The position numbers were made by a program, and so were the translations under genes. Below, piece by piece: positions 1 to 9,141 of a stretch of 64,000 nt of DNA. The DNA is from Legionella massiliensis (GTDB lineage Bacteria; Pseudomonadota; Gammaproteobacteria; Legionellales; Legionellaceae), in the NCBI RefSeq assembly GCF_000756815.1, contig NZ_CCVW01000001.1, positions 851,001 through 915,000 on the forward strand, read 5' to 3'. Below the pieces are notes generated by a model. The model had not been told where the DNA came from. It did no database searches and worked only from the letters and a program-made list of their open reading frames with translations. How positions within the stretch are numbered: position 1 is the stretch's first letter; each line of letters opens with the position of its first letter.

Positions 1-199
1 CACTACCGTATTCTCTACGGTACTCACAATCAAATGAAGTTGTATAAAATATATACCGTAATATAACTGCTGACTTGTAAATTAAGATGTTTTTTCAAAA
101 AAAGAATATCACCAGTGTTAGCTCTAGAAACTAAAGAGAATGGCACTCTTCTTGAACAGGCTTGATCCTAACTAAAATAGATTTAAGGAGAAATTCCAA

Positions 200-1762
200 G
201 TGCCCCAGAGTTCCAAGTTACTGCGTGGTGAAATACTAGAGATAGAGAAAAATATGCGCAACCTCGTTGATAGGATAAACTGGACGCCTATAGCGCCAGG
301 TTACGCAGAATACCTATATGAAATAGAAGCACTTCGTCGCAACATTAATTTTATTAAGCAAGAAATCTATAAGGAATTAAGGGATCAAGAAAATGAAACA
401 GCAACTAAAGAAGCTATCTTAAGAGAGCAGCAAGAAAAAATCACCTCATTAACCAATAAAATTGACTCATTTTTAGCAAAAGAAGAGTATGCCGATGCTG
501 TAAATTTTAGACTTGAAAATAGAGGAGATTTCGAATTATATCTCGCAATATTAGCTGAAAAAATGGAATTGAAACTAGAGGAAGACAACGTTTCTACAAG
601 TCCCCAAAAAATAGAAGAATTTAATCAGGCACGCTTATATCTTTACGAATTATTACCTATAGAAAAAACCGAGATTTATGTTCAACGTATTGTATTTGCT
701 ATTAATAGTCTAGATGAGTTAATAAACACATCCACTTCTGAAACCGAAATAGAGCTTTTAAAATTTAAAAAACTTAAGTTTTACATTAAAGCTCATTATT
801 GTATTGGAATACCTGGAAACATTCTTGTTAGTGAATTAAGCATATCTCAAATTCTCTTGAATGAGATAGAACAACTACCTGCTACCTTAACCACTTTTGA
901 AGATCAAATTAGTCATCTAGTTATTAAGTATGATCTTTTGAAGAAAAAATATGTGAACATTAAAAAAATTAATCAGTTAGCAGAAAATTCCGAATGTTTA
1001 CCCAGTAAAATCGTACTTCAAGACAACGAAATAGATAGATTGAATCAAAATCTGAAAAAATCAGAAATAACTATTGGACAACAGGAAAAAACAATTACAA
1101 AGCAAGCGCAAGAATTAGCTCAAGCAATACAACAATACGAATCTATTGATAAACTTCAAAATCAACTTGCTGAACAAGTTAATCAAGCAAAAAAACTAGA
1201 GGCTATTAATGAAAATTTGCTACACGAAATTCAAATAAAGGAAAACCAACTCAAAGATAAAGATGCGCAACTAACCTTGCAAGCTAAGTCGCTAGATAAT
1301 AGTACTCGTAAATTCAATAAGCTTTTTGAGCAACAGAAACAACAAAATGCGCACATAGCCAAGTTAAAGCTTCAGATTCTGAAATCAGATACTGATTATT
1401 TAAAGAAGGCACAAATAATAATAAATGATATTGCAGAAAGGATTAATGAGCATCAATGGGATCTGGCCTTGGGTGGAGGAAGAAATTTATCCGATAAAAA
1501 AGTCAGTGAAACAGGCTATAGAATTTGTGAGCATATTACTGCTTTTAAGCGGATTAAGAGCCCTAGCAAACAAGAAGTAGCAGATTGCCTAACCACTATT
1601 TTAGATTTTGCCTTGAATGGTCTTAATAGAGGCTCTTCTTATTGCTTCTGGCACGGACAAAAGGAGTCCTCTCGCAGAGAATACGTCGTATATGTTGATG
1701 TTATCAACGAATTTTTAGCCACCCATCACCCATTTCCGCAAGGTTTGGCGCTAGTGGTTTAA
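200..1762 (+). CDS. Coiled-coil hypothetical protein
   Basis: A 520-residue protein I do not recognise. Roughly residues 55-110 and 280-410 are rich in Glu, Lys, Gln and Leu in heptad-like patterns, which suggests long coiled coils. The last 90 residues are more globular, with a GGGRNL segment and several aromatics. The start is GTG at 200, chosen because AAGGAG lies at 185-190, nine bases upstream. There is no signal peptide and no membrane segment. Long coiled-coil proteins of unknown role are common among Legionella secreted effectors, but nothing here proves secretion. Its 3' end overlaps the opposing gene at 1704-2078 by 59 bp. Confidence 0.75.
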   Translation: MPQSSKLLRGEILEIEKNMRNLVDRINWTPIAPGYAEYLYEIEALRRNINFIKQEIYKELRDQENETATKEAILREQQEKITSLTNKIDSFLAKEEYADAVNFRLENRGDFELYLAILAEKMELKLEEDNVSTSPQKIEEFNQARLYLYELLPIEKTEIYVQRIVFAINSLDELINTSTSETEIELLKFKKLKFYIKAHYCIGIPGNILVSELSISQILLNEIEQLPATLTTFEDQISHLVIKYDLLKKKYVNIKKINQLAENSECLPSKIVLQDNEIDRLNQNLKKSEITIGQQEKTITKQAQELAQAIQQYESIDKLQNQLAEQVNQAKKLEAINENLLHEIQIKENQLKDKDAQLTLQAKSLDNSTRKFNKLFEQQKQQNAHIAKLKLQILKSDTDYLKKAQIIINDIAERINEHQWDLALGGGRNLSDKKVSETGYRICEHITAFKRIKSPSKQEVADCLTTILDFALNGLNRGSSYCFWHGQKESSRREYVVYVDVINEFLATHHPFPQGLALVV

Positions 1763-2078
1763 GTTCCGGTGCTCTTGTCGCCCTTGCTAAGACTTTCTCT
1801 TTGTCGCCAAGCAATTTCTGGGCTTGCCAGATTTCTCCGTAGATGCGTTGTTTTTCTTTTCCCTTGCTTTTCCCCATTGCTTCGAGAGCAAGTCGCATTG
1901 CCATTTTTAAATGGTCAAGCGATCTCTTAAGCTCTGTGATTGTCTTCGCATTGCTTGCTTTATTTTTAGCTGCATTAAGATCTTGCAGCGCTTGGTCAGT
2001 TGATTTCCTGGGAAACCCTGATAGCTTCCTCATTCTTTCCTTTAGCTCAAGATCTTGCTCTAATTCGTTCTTAGTCAT
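1704..2078 (-). CDS. Small basic hypothetical protein
   Basis: A 124-residue, Lys/Glu/Ala-rich, mostly helical protein of unknown function. ATG at 2078 is preceded by AGGAG (2085-2089 on the plus strand) at good spacing, which supports a real gene. Its C-terminal codons overlap the end of the convergent coiled-coil gene by 59 bp, so the two messages are antisense to each other there. No domain is recognisable and there is no signal peptide. Confidence 0.6.
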   Translation of the reverse strand: MTKNELEQDLELKERMRKLSGFPRKSTDQALQDLNAAKNKASNAKTITELKRSLDHLKMAMRLALEAMGKSKGKEKQRIYGEIWQAQKLLGDKEKVLARATRAPELKPLAPNLAEMGDGWLKIR

Positions 2079-2207
2079 GACTGACTCCTACTGCAGAACG
2101 GTAATTGCCTATGATTTTAATTTAACTGATGAGGATTAATGAAAATTGAGGAATGCAGGATTTTTTGGAATGGGTCTTGCGAAAATGGAATGACCAGCTT
2201 TTATGAA

Positions 2208-2240
2208 TCCGTTCGGCCTGAGCAGCTCAGCCCGAACGGA
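2208..2240. repeat. Palindrome TCCGTTCGG...CCGAACGGA
   Basis: An inverted repeat with arms TCCGTTCGG and CCGAACGGA plus inner CTGAG/CTCAG arms. It lies just past the stop of the amidohydrolase gene. Related GTTCGG/CCGAAC fragments occur near 31027-31037 and 37662-37675, so it is a dispersed repeat. It could also act as a weak terminator for the leftward operon, though no T-tract follows. Confidence 0.6.
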
Positions 2241-2252
2241 ATGTGTCTAGAA

Positions 2253-4061
2253 CTAAAACGCCCAACAAAAGCACCCTCCAAAGGAAAATGAATCCATCCA
2301 ATGATGTGAATGAGACTGACAAGACTCATGATGTTGATGATGCGAGGTCATAGGCATCGAAGTGATCACCTTATCACCACCATAAGTACCATAATATTTG
2401 ATAGGTGACCAAGATGGGCTTACAGGGGGTAATTGCGGGTTATAGGAGGAAAACTCATCACTGGCATGTACAGGTTTACCTCCAACAACGGTCATTAGGG
2501 AATAAATCGATTTAATTTCCTCGTCGGGAACTTGGAAAAAGTCCTTCGATAAAACAGCAAAGTCAGCAAGCTGATTTGGTAGGAAAGAGCCTTTATTTGC
2601 TTCTTCCTTAGAAAACCATGCGCTGCCTTTTGTATATAATTCAAGCGCTTTTTCACGAGAAAGGATATTGTCATCCTGATATAAAGTAGCCCCACCAACA
2701 GACTTGCCTGTAGTCAACCAATATAGACAAAGCCAGGGATTATAGCTGGAAACTCGTGTTGCATCGGTGCCTAGACCTACGGGAATGCCGGCCTCCAGAA
2801 TTTTTCTAATAGGTGGCGTATATTGCGTTTTTTTATCGCCATAACGCGCAATAAAATACTCGCCCTGAAAGGCCATGCGATTCTGTATAGCGATGCCGCC
2901 ACCAAGCTGTTTTACTCGCTCAATCGACTGGTCAGAAATTGTTTCCGCATGATCAAAGAACCACTGGAGTTTATCGATGGGCACTTCATTGTGAACCTGC
3001 TCAAACACATTGAGCGCTCGCTCGATGGACTCGTTATAGGTTGCATGTAATCGAAACGGCCATTTACTCTCTGCTAACAGCTGCACAACAGGCTTTAACT
3101 CTGTTTCCATCGAGGCAGCTAAATCAGGCCTTGGTTGCTGGAAGTCTTCAAAATCAGCTGCGGAAAACACTAGCATTTCCCCGGCACCATTGAGGCGATA
3201 ATAGTCATTGCCTTGTTGATAATGGGTTGTTTGGGTCCAGTGCTCAAAATCCTTTAATTCTTTTCCTGGATTTTGGGTAAATAAATTATAAGCAATACGG
3301 ACTGACAATTTATTTTCCTTATCTAAGTTGTTGATGATTTCATAGTCCTCAGGATAATTTTGAAAACCACCACCAGCGTCAACCACCGAGGTTATGCCCA
3401 GGCGATTCAGCTCTCGCATAAAATGCAGAGTAGAATTAATCTGATCGCTTTTATCCAGCTTGGGACCTTGGGCTAGAGCAGAATAAAGAATAATGGCATT
3501 GGGATGGGCAATGAGCATGCCGGTTGGATTTCCTGCCTTATCGCGCTCAATGAAGGTACCCGGCAATTCTTTGGTATTTTTATCATAGCCAATCGCTCTT
3601 AGAGCGGCTTGATTTAATAAAGCCCTATCATAAAGATGAAGCAGGAATACCGGTGTATCCGGTGAGACTGCATTGATCTCAGCTAAGGTTGGCATTCGCC
3701 GTTCTTTGAATTGAAATTCTGTCCAACCACCCACCACACGAACCCATTGTGGTGCGGGGGTGCGTGCGGCCTGTTCCTTGAGCATCAGTAGGGCGTCACT
3801 CAAGCTGTGAATGCCATCCCAACGTAACTCCATATTGAAGCTTAATCCACCACGGATAAGATGAATGTGGGAATCATTCAGACCAGGGATTACCACCTTT
3901 TTATGCAGGTCAATTAATCGAGTTGCTTCTGTTTTTAATTGAAAAATTTCCTTATCCAGGCCAAAAGCAACAAATCGTTGATTGTTAATTGCGGCAGCAG
4001 TTACTGTTTTGCCGTTAATTCCTGGCCCCTTAAAGAGCCCGTTAAAGTAGATTGCGTCCAT
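2253..4061 (-). CDS. Amidohydrolase family 3 (YtcJ-like) protein
   Basis: A 602-residue metal-dependent amidohydrolase of the TIM-barrel superfamily, resembling YtcJ/exoenzyme-regulator-type proteins. The sequence shows the HxH metal motif in DSHIH near residue 62, a later FFDHAE histidine and the GTDATR aspartate late in the barrel. The substrate cannot be told. ATG at 4061 has AAGGA about seven bases upstream. It is the last gene of a leftward set: pirin, isochorismatase-like hydrolase, then this gene 21 bp further on. The extreme C-terminus carries an unusual His/Cys tail (HHQHHESCQSHSHHW, then CFCW) that I would not expect in this family. Confidence 0.85.
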   Translation of the reverse strand: MDAIYFNGLFKGPGINGKTVTAAAINNQRFVAFGLDKEIFQLKTEATRLIDLHKKVVIPGLNDSHIHLIRGGLSFNMELRWDGIHSLSDALLMLKEQAARTPAPQWVRVVGGWTEFQFKERRMPTLAEINAVSPDTPVFLLHLYDRALLNQAALRAIGYDKNTKELPGTFIERDKAGNPTGMLIAHPNAIILYSALAQGPKLDKSDQINSTLHFMRELNRLGITSVVDAGGGFQNYPEDYEIINNLDKENKLSVRIAYNLFTQNPGKELKDFEHWTQTTHYQQGNDYYRLNGAGEMLVFSAADFEDFQQPRPDLAASMETELKPVVQLLAESKWPFRLHATYNESIERALNVFEQVHNEVPIDKLQWFFDHAETISDQSIERVKQLGGGIAIQNRMAFQGEYFIARYGDKKTQYTPPIRKILEAGIPVGLGTDATRVSSYNPWLCLYWLTTGKSVGGATLYQDDNILSREKALELYTKGSAWFSKEEANKGSFLPNQLADFAVLSKDFFQVPDEEIKSIYSLMTVVGGKPVHASDEFSSYNPQLPPVSPSWSPIKYYGTYGGDKVITSMPMTSHHQHHESCQSHSHHWMDSFSFGGCFCWAF

Positions 4062-4082
4062 TTAAGTTGTCCTTGAATAGCA

Positions 4083-4748
4083 TTATTTGATGAGTTTCCC
4101 ATGCCATTTTGCCCTTGATGGCTGTCCATGCACCAAGGTATAAGCATAGTCAACGCCCATGCCATAGGCACCACTATGCTCTCTAACAAGATCCATTGTG
4201 GCGTTATAAGTCTCTTTGTGAGCCCAATCACGTTGCCACTCAAGTAATAGCTGTTGCCAGGTCATCGGTATAACACCAGCCTGAACCATACGAGCCATAG
4301 ACCATTTATGTGCGTCTTTGCTTGTTCCGCCACAGGCGTCTTCTACGACATATAATTCATAGCTATCTTGCATGGCTGAAAAGGCGCACATATTAATGCA
4401 CACTTCTGTCCATAAGCCGCCAAGGATTAGCTTTTTTTTCTTGGTCTCTGCTACATGTTTCCTCACTGTTTCAGAGTCCCAGGAATTCATGCTGGTTCGC
4501 TCAATCACATTATGATCGGGATAAACATCCAGTAATTCCGGCCAGTAAAGACCGCTAAAACTTTTAGTTTCTACGGAGGTTAAAATGGTAGGAACCTTAA
4601 ATATTTTTGCTGCTTTTGCCAGAGCTACCGCATTGTTTTTTAACGTTTGCCTATCGATGTTAACGACTCCAAAGGCCATTTGTGGCTGATAATCAATAAG
4701 CAACAATACTGAGTTACTTGGTGTTAATAGCTCTATTTTCTTATCCAT
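4083..4748 (-). CDS. Isochorismatase-family (YcaC-like) hydrolase
   Basis: A 221-residue cysteine hydrolase of the isochorismatase superfamily. The conserved aspartate (LLLIDYQ, D19), the catalytic cysteine in GGLWTEVC (C117) and the following DACGGTSKDAH loop are present, which fits the YcaC-type subgroup. The family cleaves C-N or ether bonds in small molecules; the substrate here is unknown. It sits between a pirin gene (66 bp upstream) and an amidohydrolase gene (21 bp downstream), all on one strand, so the three are probably one transcript under the divergent LysR regulator. Confidence 0.88.
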   Translation of the reverse strand: MDKKIELLTPSNSVLLLIDYQPQMAFGVVNIDRQTLKNNAVALAKAAKIFKVPTILTSVETKSFSGLYWPELLDVYPDHNVIERTSMNSWDSETVRKHVAETKKKKLILGGLWTEVCINMCAFSAMQDSYELYVVEDACGGTSKDAHKWSMARMVQAGVIPMTWQQLLLEWQRDWAHKETYNATMDLVREHSGAYGMGVDYAYTLVHGQPSRAKWHGKLIK

Positions 4749-4814
4749 GATGATTCCTTGTTCATGAGTTTATTAAAAAATTCCTACCACTTAAATGTAG
4801 TTAGCTTATCGCCA

Positions 4815-5513
4815 TTAGGGCAAGTCAAAAAATAAAAGTTCAGAGTCGCTCTCAGAAATACTTTCTAACCTTTGCTCCTCGGCGATTGCTAATCCATCCC
4901 CTGCAACTAGCTTCACGCCATTGACGGTCGCTGTGCCTTGGGCAACTTGCAGCCAGTATTTGAGTTGAGGATTAAGCACTATGCGCGTTTTATTTCCTGC
5001 ATCAAATTTACCAACAAAGAGGCGCGCATCCTGTTTAATCTCTAGCGAGCCTTCTTCGCCATCAGGGGAAACAACCACACGAAATTGGTTGTGCAAGTCT
5101 TCCGGCGTGAATGTTCGTTGTTGATAGCGAGGTTTTTGGTCATAGACCTTAGGGATTATCCAAATCTGCAGGAAGTGAACCTCTTCTTCATTGGACGCAT
5201 TATATTCACTGTGAGTAACCCCTGAGCCTGCGCTCATTAGCTGAACATCGCCTGGTTTAATAATTGATCCGCTACCCATACTATCCTTATGCGCCAATTG
5301 GCCTTTTAATACATAAGATATAATTTCCATATTACTATGGGGGTGCGTACCAAATCCTGCTCCTGGAATGACCTTATCCTCATTGATAACCCGCAAGACG
5401 CCATAACCCATCTGTCTAGGATCATAATAATGGCCAAATGAAAAACTATGCTTGCTGTTTAACCAGCCAGCCATGGTTGGTCCGCGTTCATTTCTGTCTC
5501 TTCTGGTTAACAT
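4815..5513 (-). CDS. Pirin family protein (YhhW-like)
   Basis: A 232-residue bicupin of the pirin family. The first cupin shows the metal-ligand pattern GFGTHPHSNMEI and, further on, SGVTHSEYN; these give the His and Glu ligands of the pirin iron site. Some members, such as E. coli YhhW, act as quercetin 2,3-dioxygenases in vitro; the natural role is unclear. It is the first gene of the leftward operon and is divergent from a LysR-type regulator, the usual arrangement for a regulated small detoxification operon. Confidence 0.9.
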   Translation of the reverse strand: MLTRRDRNERGPTMAGWLNSKHSFSFGHYYDPRQMGYGVLRVINEDKVIPGAGFGTHPHSNMEIISYVLKGQLAHKDSMGSGSIIKPGDVQLMSAGSGVTHSEYNASNEEEVHFLQIWIIPKVYDQKPRYQQRTFTPEDLHNQFRVVVSPDGEEGSLEIKQDARLFVGKFDAGNKTRIVLNPQLKYWLQVAQGTATVNGVKLVAGDGLAIAEEQRLESISESDSELLFFDLP

Positions 5514-5531
5514 GGTTTTCTCCTTGCTGCT

Positions 5532-5551
5532 TTAGGTTTTTTATAACCTAA
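5532..5551. promoter_or_regulatory. Inverted repeat in pirin/LysR divergent promoter
   Basis: TTAGGTT, six bases, then AACCTAA: a perfect 7-bp dyad in the 111-bp gap between the divergent pirin and LysR genes. LysR regulators usually bind interrupted dyads in such gaps, so this is a candidate operator. The assignment to this regulator is inference. Confidence 0.45.
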
Positions 5552-5624
5552 TTACACTATAGATTATTTCCATGGTAATGATAATATTCGTTTATTGAAC
5601 AACTTAATTCTAAAAAGTAGAACA

Positions 5625-6521
5625 ATGGATAAGTTAGCGAATATAGAGGCCTTTGTAACCGTTGGCAAAACAGGCAGCTTTGCAGCAGCAGCAAAAAAAC
5701 TGAATCTTGCCAATTCAGTGGTGAGTAAACGAATAAAAGATCTAGAGCAGTTCTTAGGTGCTCAACTGCTTATCCGTACAACGCGAAAGGTTGCATTAAC
5801 AGAAACAGGCCGTAGCTATTTTGATTATGTGCAAAAGTTTTTAGATGATTTAGATGAGGTTGAAAATAGTCTCCGTTATAAAACAGATAAACCAATTGGC
5901 ACCATCAAATTAGCCGCCCCCCTTAGTTTTGGTATGCATTTTTTAGGCGCGGCAATAGCGTCTTATCTAGCTAAACACCCAGAGGTGACAATTAAAACCT
6001 ATTTGTCTGATCGCTATGTGGATTTGATGGAAGAGGGCTATGATTTAGCCATCCGCTCAGGTTCTTTAAACGATTCCACTCTGATAGCTAAGAAACTACT
6101 CTCCTGCCGCAGAGTGGTCTGTGCTAGTCCGCAATATTTTGCAAAACATGGCAAACCTAATTCACCGGAAGCATTAAAGGAACATATTTGTTTGAGCTAT
6201 TTGAACTTAGCTGAGGGTAAGTCTTGGCCTTTTATGATTGATAAGCGGAAAGTCTGGCAGCCAGTTTCTGGGAATTTTTTTTCTGATAATGGTGATCTCT
6301 TGCATCAGGCTGCACTAAGCGGCTGTGGTATCACGCTGTTGCCTACCTTTATCGTTGGCAAGTCGATTGACGCGGGATTGTTGGAAATTGTTCTGGAAGA
6401 GTTTGAAGAAGACGATTTTTCTGTTTATGCCGTCTATCAATATACAAGGCATTTACCAGTTAAAATCAGAACGCTGATAACTCATCTTGCTGAGTATTAT
6501 GATTTTGCACCGCTATCTTGA
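5625..6521 (+). CDS. LysR-type transcriptional regulator
   Basis: A 298-residue LysR-family regulator. The N-terminal helix-turn-helix (MDKLANIEAFVTVGKTGSFAAAAKKLN...SVVSKRIKDLE) is typical, and the remainder matches the periplasmic-binding-like LysR substrate domain. I start it at ATG 5625 rather than the in-frame TTG at 5595, because family members begin just before the winged helix. It is divergent from the pirin operon and probably controls it. The subtype resembles CrgA/DsdC-like repressors or activators of quinone or aromatic stress genes, but the inducer is unknown. Confidence 0.9.
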   Translation: MDKLANIEAFVTVGKTGSFAAAAKKLNLANSVVSKRIKDLEQFLGAQLLIRTTRKVALTETGRSYFDYVQKFLDDLDEVENSLRYKTDKPIGTIKLAAPLSFGMHFLGAAIASYLAKHPEVTIKTYLSDRYVDLMEEGYDLAIRSGSLNDSTLIAKKLLSCRRVVCASPQYFAKHGKPNSPEALKEHICLSYLNLAEGKSWPFMIDKRKVWQPVSGNFFSDNGDLLHQAALSGCGITLLPTFIVGKSIDAGLLEIVLEEFEEDDFSVYAVYQYTRHLPVKIRTLITHLAEYYDFAPLS

Positions 6522-6648
6522 GCGACCTAGCCGTTGGGAAGGGCGGATGAGGGTTTTTAAATCTGGTTCACCCTTAACGCCATTTGTTTTAATCAAGATA
6601 ATATAACTATACTTAGGCGTTTGATTTAATTATGCAAGGAATAGCAAA

Positions 6649-7593
6649 ATGAAAAACATTGGAATTAGTACTTGCCTCCTCTATTTAGTTCTGCATTGGT
6701 CAACGGCTACAGCTGCCGCACAAAGTAATCTAACTATTGAATGGTCAACCGGTGCTGCCGCTACCACCGCTACTGCACAAAATAATAGTTTTGCTGTAGG
6801 CCCACAATATGACACAACCCATGTCTATGTTGCCCCTGAAGACTTTGACTCCTTTGTTAGTAGTTTTATCGCTACCTTTGGCGGTAAGGCCTCAAAACAA
6901 GGTGTTTTTCAGGTAACGCCCACCCCAAGTCAAACCATGTCTCAGTTGGCATTAACGCCAGCCGGAACAATTTCCGTGTTTGGTTTTAAAACCCCAATCC
7001 CCTATCCTTTTGGCCTCGAGCGTACAGGTTATCTGGTGAGCGATTTTGATCAGGCAATTGCTGCTGCTCGTAGCGCAGGTGCTGATGTCATTGTGGCTCC
7101 TTTTCCTGATCCCATCGGCCGCGATGCTATTATTCAATGGCCAGGTGGGGTAAATATGCAAATTTATTGGCATACTACAGCGCCTTCCTATGAGCCCTTG
7201 ACGACTATTCCAGAAAATCGTGTCTATGTTTCCCCTGATCGCGTCGAGCCTTTTCTAAATAGTTTTCTCAATTTTTCAAAAGGAAAAGTGGTTGAGGATG
7301 AAAAACAGGCTCCTGGTGCCGAAGTAGGTCAAACTGAAACTACTTACAGGCGTATTGCCATAGAATCAGGCTATGGAAAAATGCTGGTTCTTGTAACTAA
7401 TGGCCATTTAATCTGGCCTTATGGACGTGAGTTAACAGGCTATGAGGTTGGCAATTTACAAGACACTTTGGCTAAGGCTAAAACCGCTGGCGCGGAGATT
7501 CTTGTTCAGCCTTATTCTTCAGGAAAACGAATCTCGGCGATGATTAGATTTCCTGGAGGCTATATTGCCGAAGTCCATCAGTTTGCAAAATAA
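6649..7593 (+). CDS. Exported VOC (glyoxalase-like) two-domain protein
   Basis: A 314-residue protein with an N-terminal signal peptide (hydrophobic stretch about 5-23, then AAAQS). Two related halves follow, about 45-175 and 185-312, each ending in a PGG...Q/E..W/H pattern (FPGGYIAEVHQF at the C-terminus) and each containing R-T/E-L-TGY-V/E-V. This is the layout of paired VOC/glyoxalase-fold modules. A periplasmic VOC protein is unusual; function unknown. The stop is followed two bases later by the GTG of the next gene, so the two are co-transcribed. Confidence 0.75.
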   Translation: MKNIGISTCLLYLVLHWSTATAAAQSNLTIEWSTGAAATTATAQNNSFAVGPQYDTTHVYVAPEDFDSFVSSFIATFGGKASKQGVFQVTPTPSQTMSQLALTPAGTISVFGFKTPIPYPFGLERTGYLVSDFDQAIAAARSAGADVIVAPFPDPIGRDAIIQWPGGVNMQIYWHTTAPSYEPLTTIPENRVYVSPDRVEPFLNSFLNFSKGKVVEDEKQAPGAEVGQTETTYRRIAIESGYGKMLVLVTNGHLIWPYGRELTGYEVGNLQDTLAKAKTAGAEILVQPYSSGKRISAMIRFPGGYIAEVHQFAK

Positions 7594-7595
7594 TA

Positions 7596-8987
7596 GTGAA
7601 TATTCTTGCCGTTATTTGTTGCCTGCTATTCGGTTATTCCTTAGCTATAGCAGGCACGGAATCAGCAATACCTAAACGCCCAGACATTATGTTTAATCGC
7701 TGGCAAGAGGATTGGTCAGTATTAGCTGATCCTCGAGTTCCTCGTCAGCCTTTTGATAATTTAAAATATATTCCTTTATCAAAATCAGACCCCAAAACCT
7801 ACCTTTCATTCGGTGCTAATGTCCGTGAGCGTTTTGAAAGCAATGATGCCGTCAATTTTGGTGTTGGGAAGAGTGTGCCGCAGTCTTATTTGCTGAGTCG
7901 CACAGAAGTGCATGCCGATTTGCGCATTGCTGATTTAATCCAGACTTTTGTGCAGTTGCAAAGTGATTTTGCTCCCTGGAAAACGATCATTCTCCCAGTA
8001 GATCAAAACCGATTAGATTTGGAGCAAGCCTTCATAGCGGCTGTTGAACCTATTAATGGTGGTGTTTTCAAGCTTCGTATGGGACGTCAGCAATTTGCCT
8101 TTGACTTACAACGTTTCGTTTCTGTGAGAGACGGTCCCAACGTACGTCAATCCTACGATGCAGTTTGGGGCGACTATGAAAAGGGAGACTGGCGTGTTAT
8201 TTCATTCTATAGCCAGCCTGTGCTGACGCTGAATTATCGTGCCTTTGATGATTACAGTTCGAGTAATTATACCTTTAGTGGGTTTCGCGTTGAGCGAAAG
8301 GTTCAGGGGTTGGGGAAAATCAATTCCTATATTGCTTACTATACACATGATAATGTTCATTATATTTCCGTATCGGGAAATGAAAGACGAGCCATTATCG
8401 ATGCGCGTCTTGTGGGGGAAGGGGCTGCATTTGATTGGGATTTTGAGTTTATGGGGCAAAAAGGAGTAATTGCCAATAAAAAAATCCTAGCCTGGGCAAT
8501 TGGATCGCGTTCAGGATACACACTCAAGAATCTAGTCTGGCAGCCACGGATAGGCATGCAGGTGGATTTAGCCTCTGGTAACCACAAGCGACGAGTTAAC
8601 ACCCTTGGTACTTTTAACCCACTTTTTCCTAACGGCTATTATGTGACTTTGGCTGGTTATACCGGTTACTCAAATTTCATTCACATTAAACCTTCATTGA
8701 CCCTAAAACCTAAATCAAACTTTAGTACCATGATAGCTGCAGCGGCACTGTGGCGAGAAACCACTAGCGACGCAATTTACACCCAACCACTTACTCCAGT
8801 ACCCGGCACAGCAGGTGAGGGAGGCCAATATACGGGAAGCTATTTCCAGCTTCGTTTTGATTGGCTCATGTCTTACCATTTTGCCAGCGCGCTTGAGTTC
8901 GTGCACTTTGAAGTTGCCGAAGCAATTCGCGCAGTTGGTGGGCGAAATTCAGATTATATTGGCGTAGAACTGAAATTTGGCTGGTGA
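7596..8987 (+). CDS. Alginate-export-domain outer membrane protein
   Basis: A 463-residue predicted beta-barrel with a short signal peptide (MNILAVICCLLFGYSLAIAG). It has the features of the alginate_exp porin family: an RFESNDAVNFG segment early on, LRMGRQQFAFD in the middle, alternating aromatic strands and a terminal aromatic residue (ELKFGW). Members include AlgE-like and Bordetella/Legionella porins; the substrate is unclear. GTG start, two bases after the stop of the VOC gene, suggesting translational coupling and a shared envelope role. Confidence 0.75.
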   Translation: MNILAVICCLLFGYSLAIAGTESAIPKRPDIMFNRWQEDWSVLADPRVPRQPFDNLKYIPLSKSDPKTYLSFGANVRERFESNDAVNFGVGKSVPQSYLLSRTEVHADLRIADLIQTFVQLQSDFAPWKTIILPVDQNRLDLEQAFIAAVEPINGGVFKLRMGRQQFAFDLQRFVSVRDGPNVRQSYDAVWGDYEKGDWRVISFYSQPVLTLNYRAFDDYSSSNYTFSGFRVERKVQGLGKINSYIAYYTHDNVHYISVSGNERRAIIDARLVGEGAAFDWDFEFMGQKGVIANKKILAWAIGSRSGYTLKNLVWQPRIGMQVDLASGNHKRRVNTLGTFNPLFPNGYYVTLAGYTGYSNFIHIKPSLTLKPKSNFSTMIAAAALWRETTSDAIYTQPLTPVPGTAGEGGQYTGSYFQLRFDWLMSYHFASALEFVHFEVAEAIRAVGGRNSDYIGVELKFGW

Positions 8988-9005
8988 TTACCCCCTCGTC
9001 CCTAC

Positions 9006-9095
9006 ATTCCGTCATCCAGAGCGCAACGAAGGATCTCCTGCATGTGGTACTGTGCTAATCCCAGATATCCTTCGCTGCGCTCTGGATGACGGAAT
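9006..9095. repeat. Palindromic repeat, CGTCATCC family (core only)
   Basis: A roughly 90-bp near-perfect palindrome with arms ATTCCGTCATCCAGAGCG and its complement around a centre containing CTGTGCTAATCC. It is the same core that sits inside the larger elements at 11298, 12907, 24920, 43089 and 48013, but without their outer terminal repeats. Confidence 0.85.
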
Positions 9096-9141
9096 TTATT
9101 ACGGTGATTAAAGCCATCCTTGGCGAGTGGGATGAAGAGTT

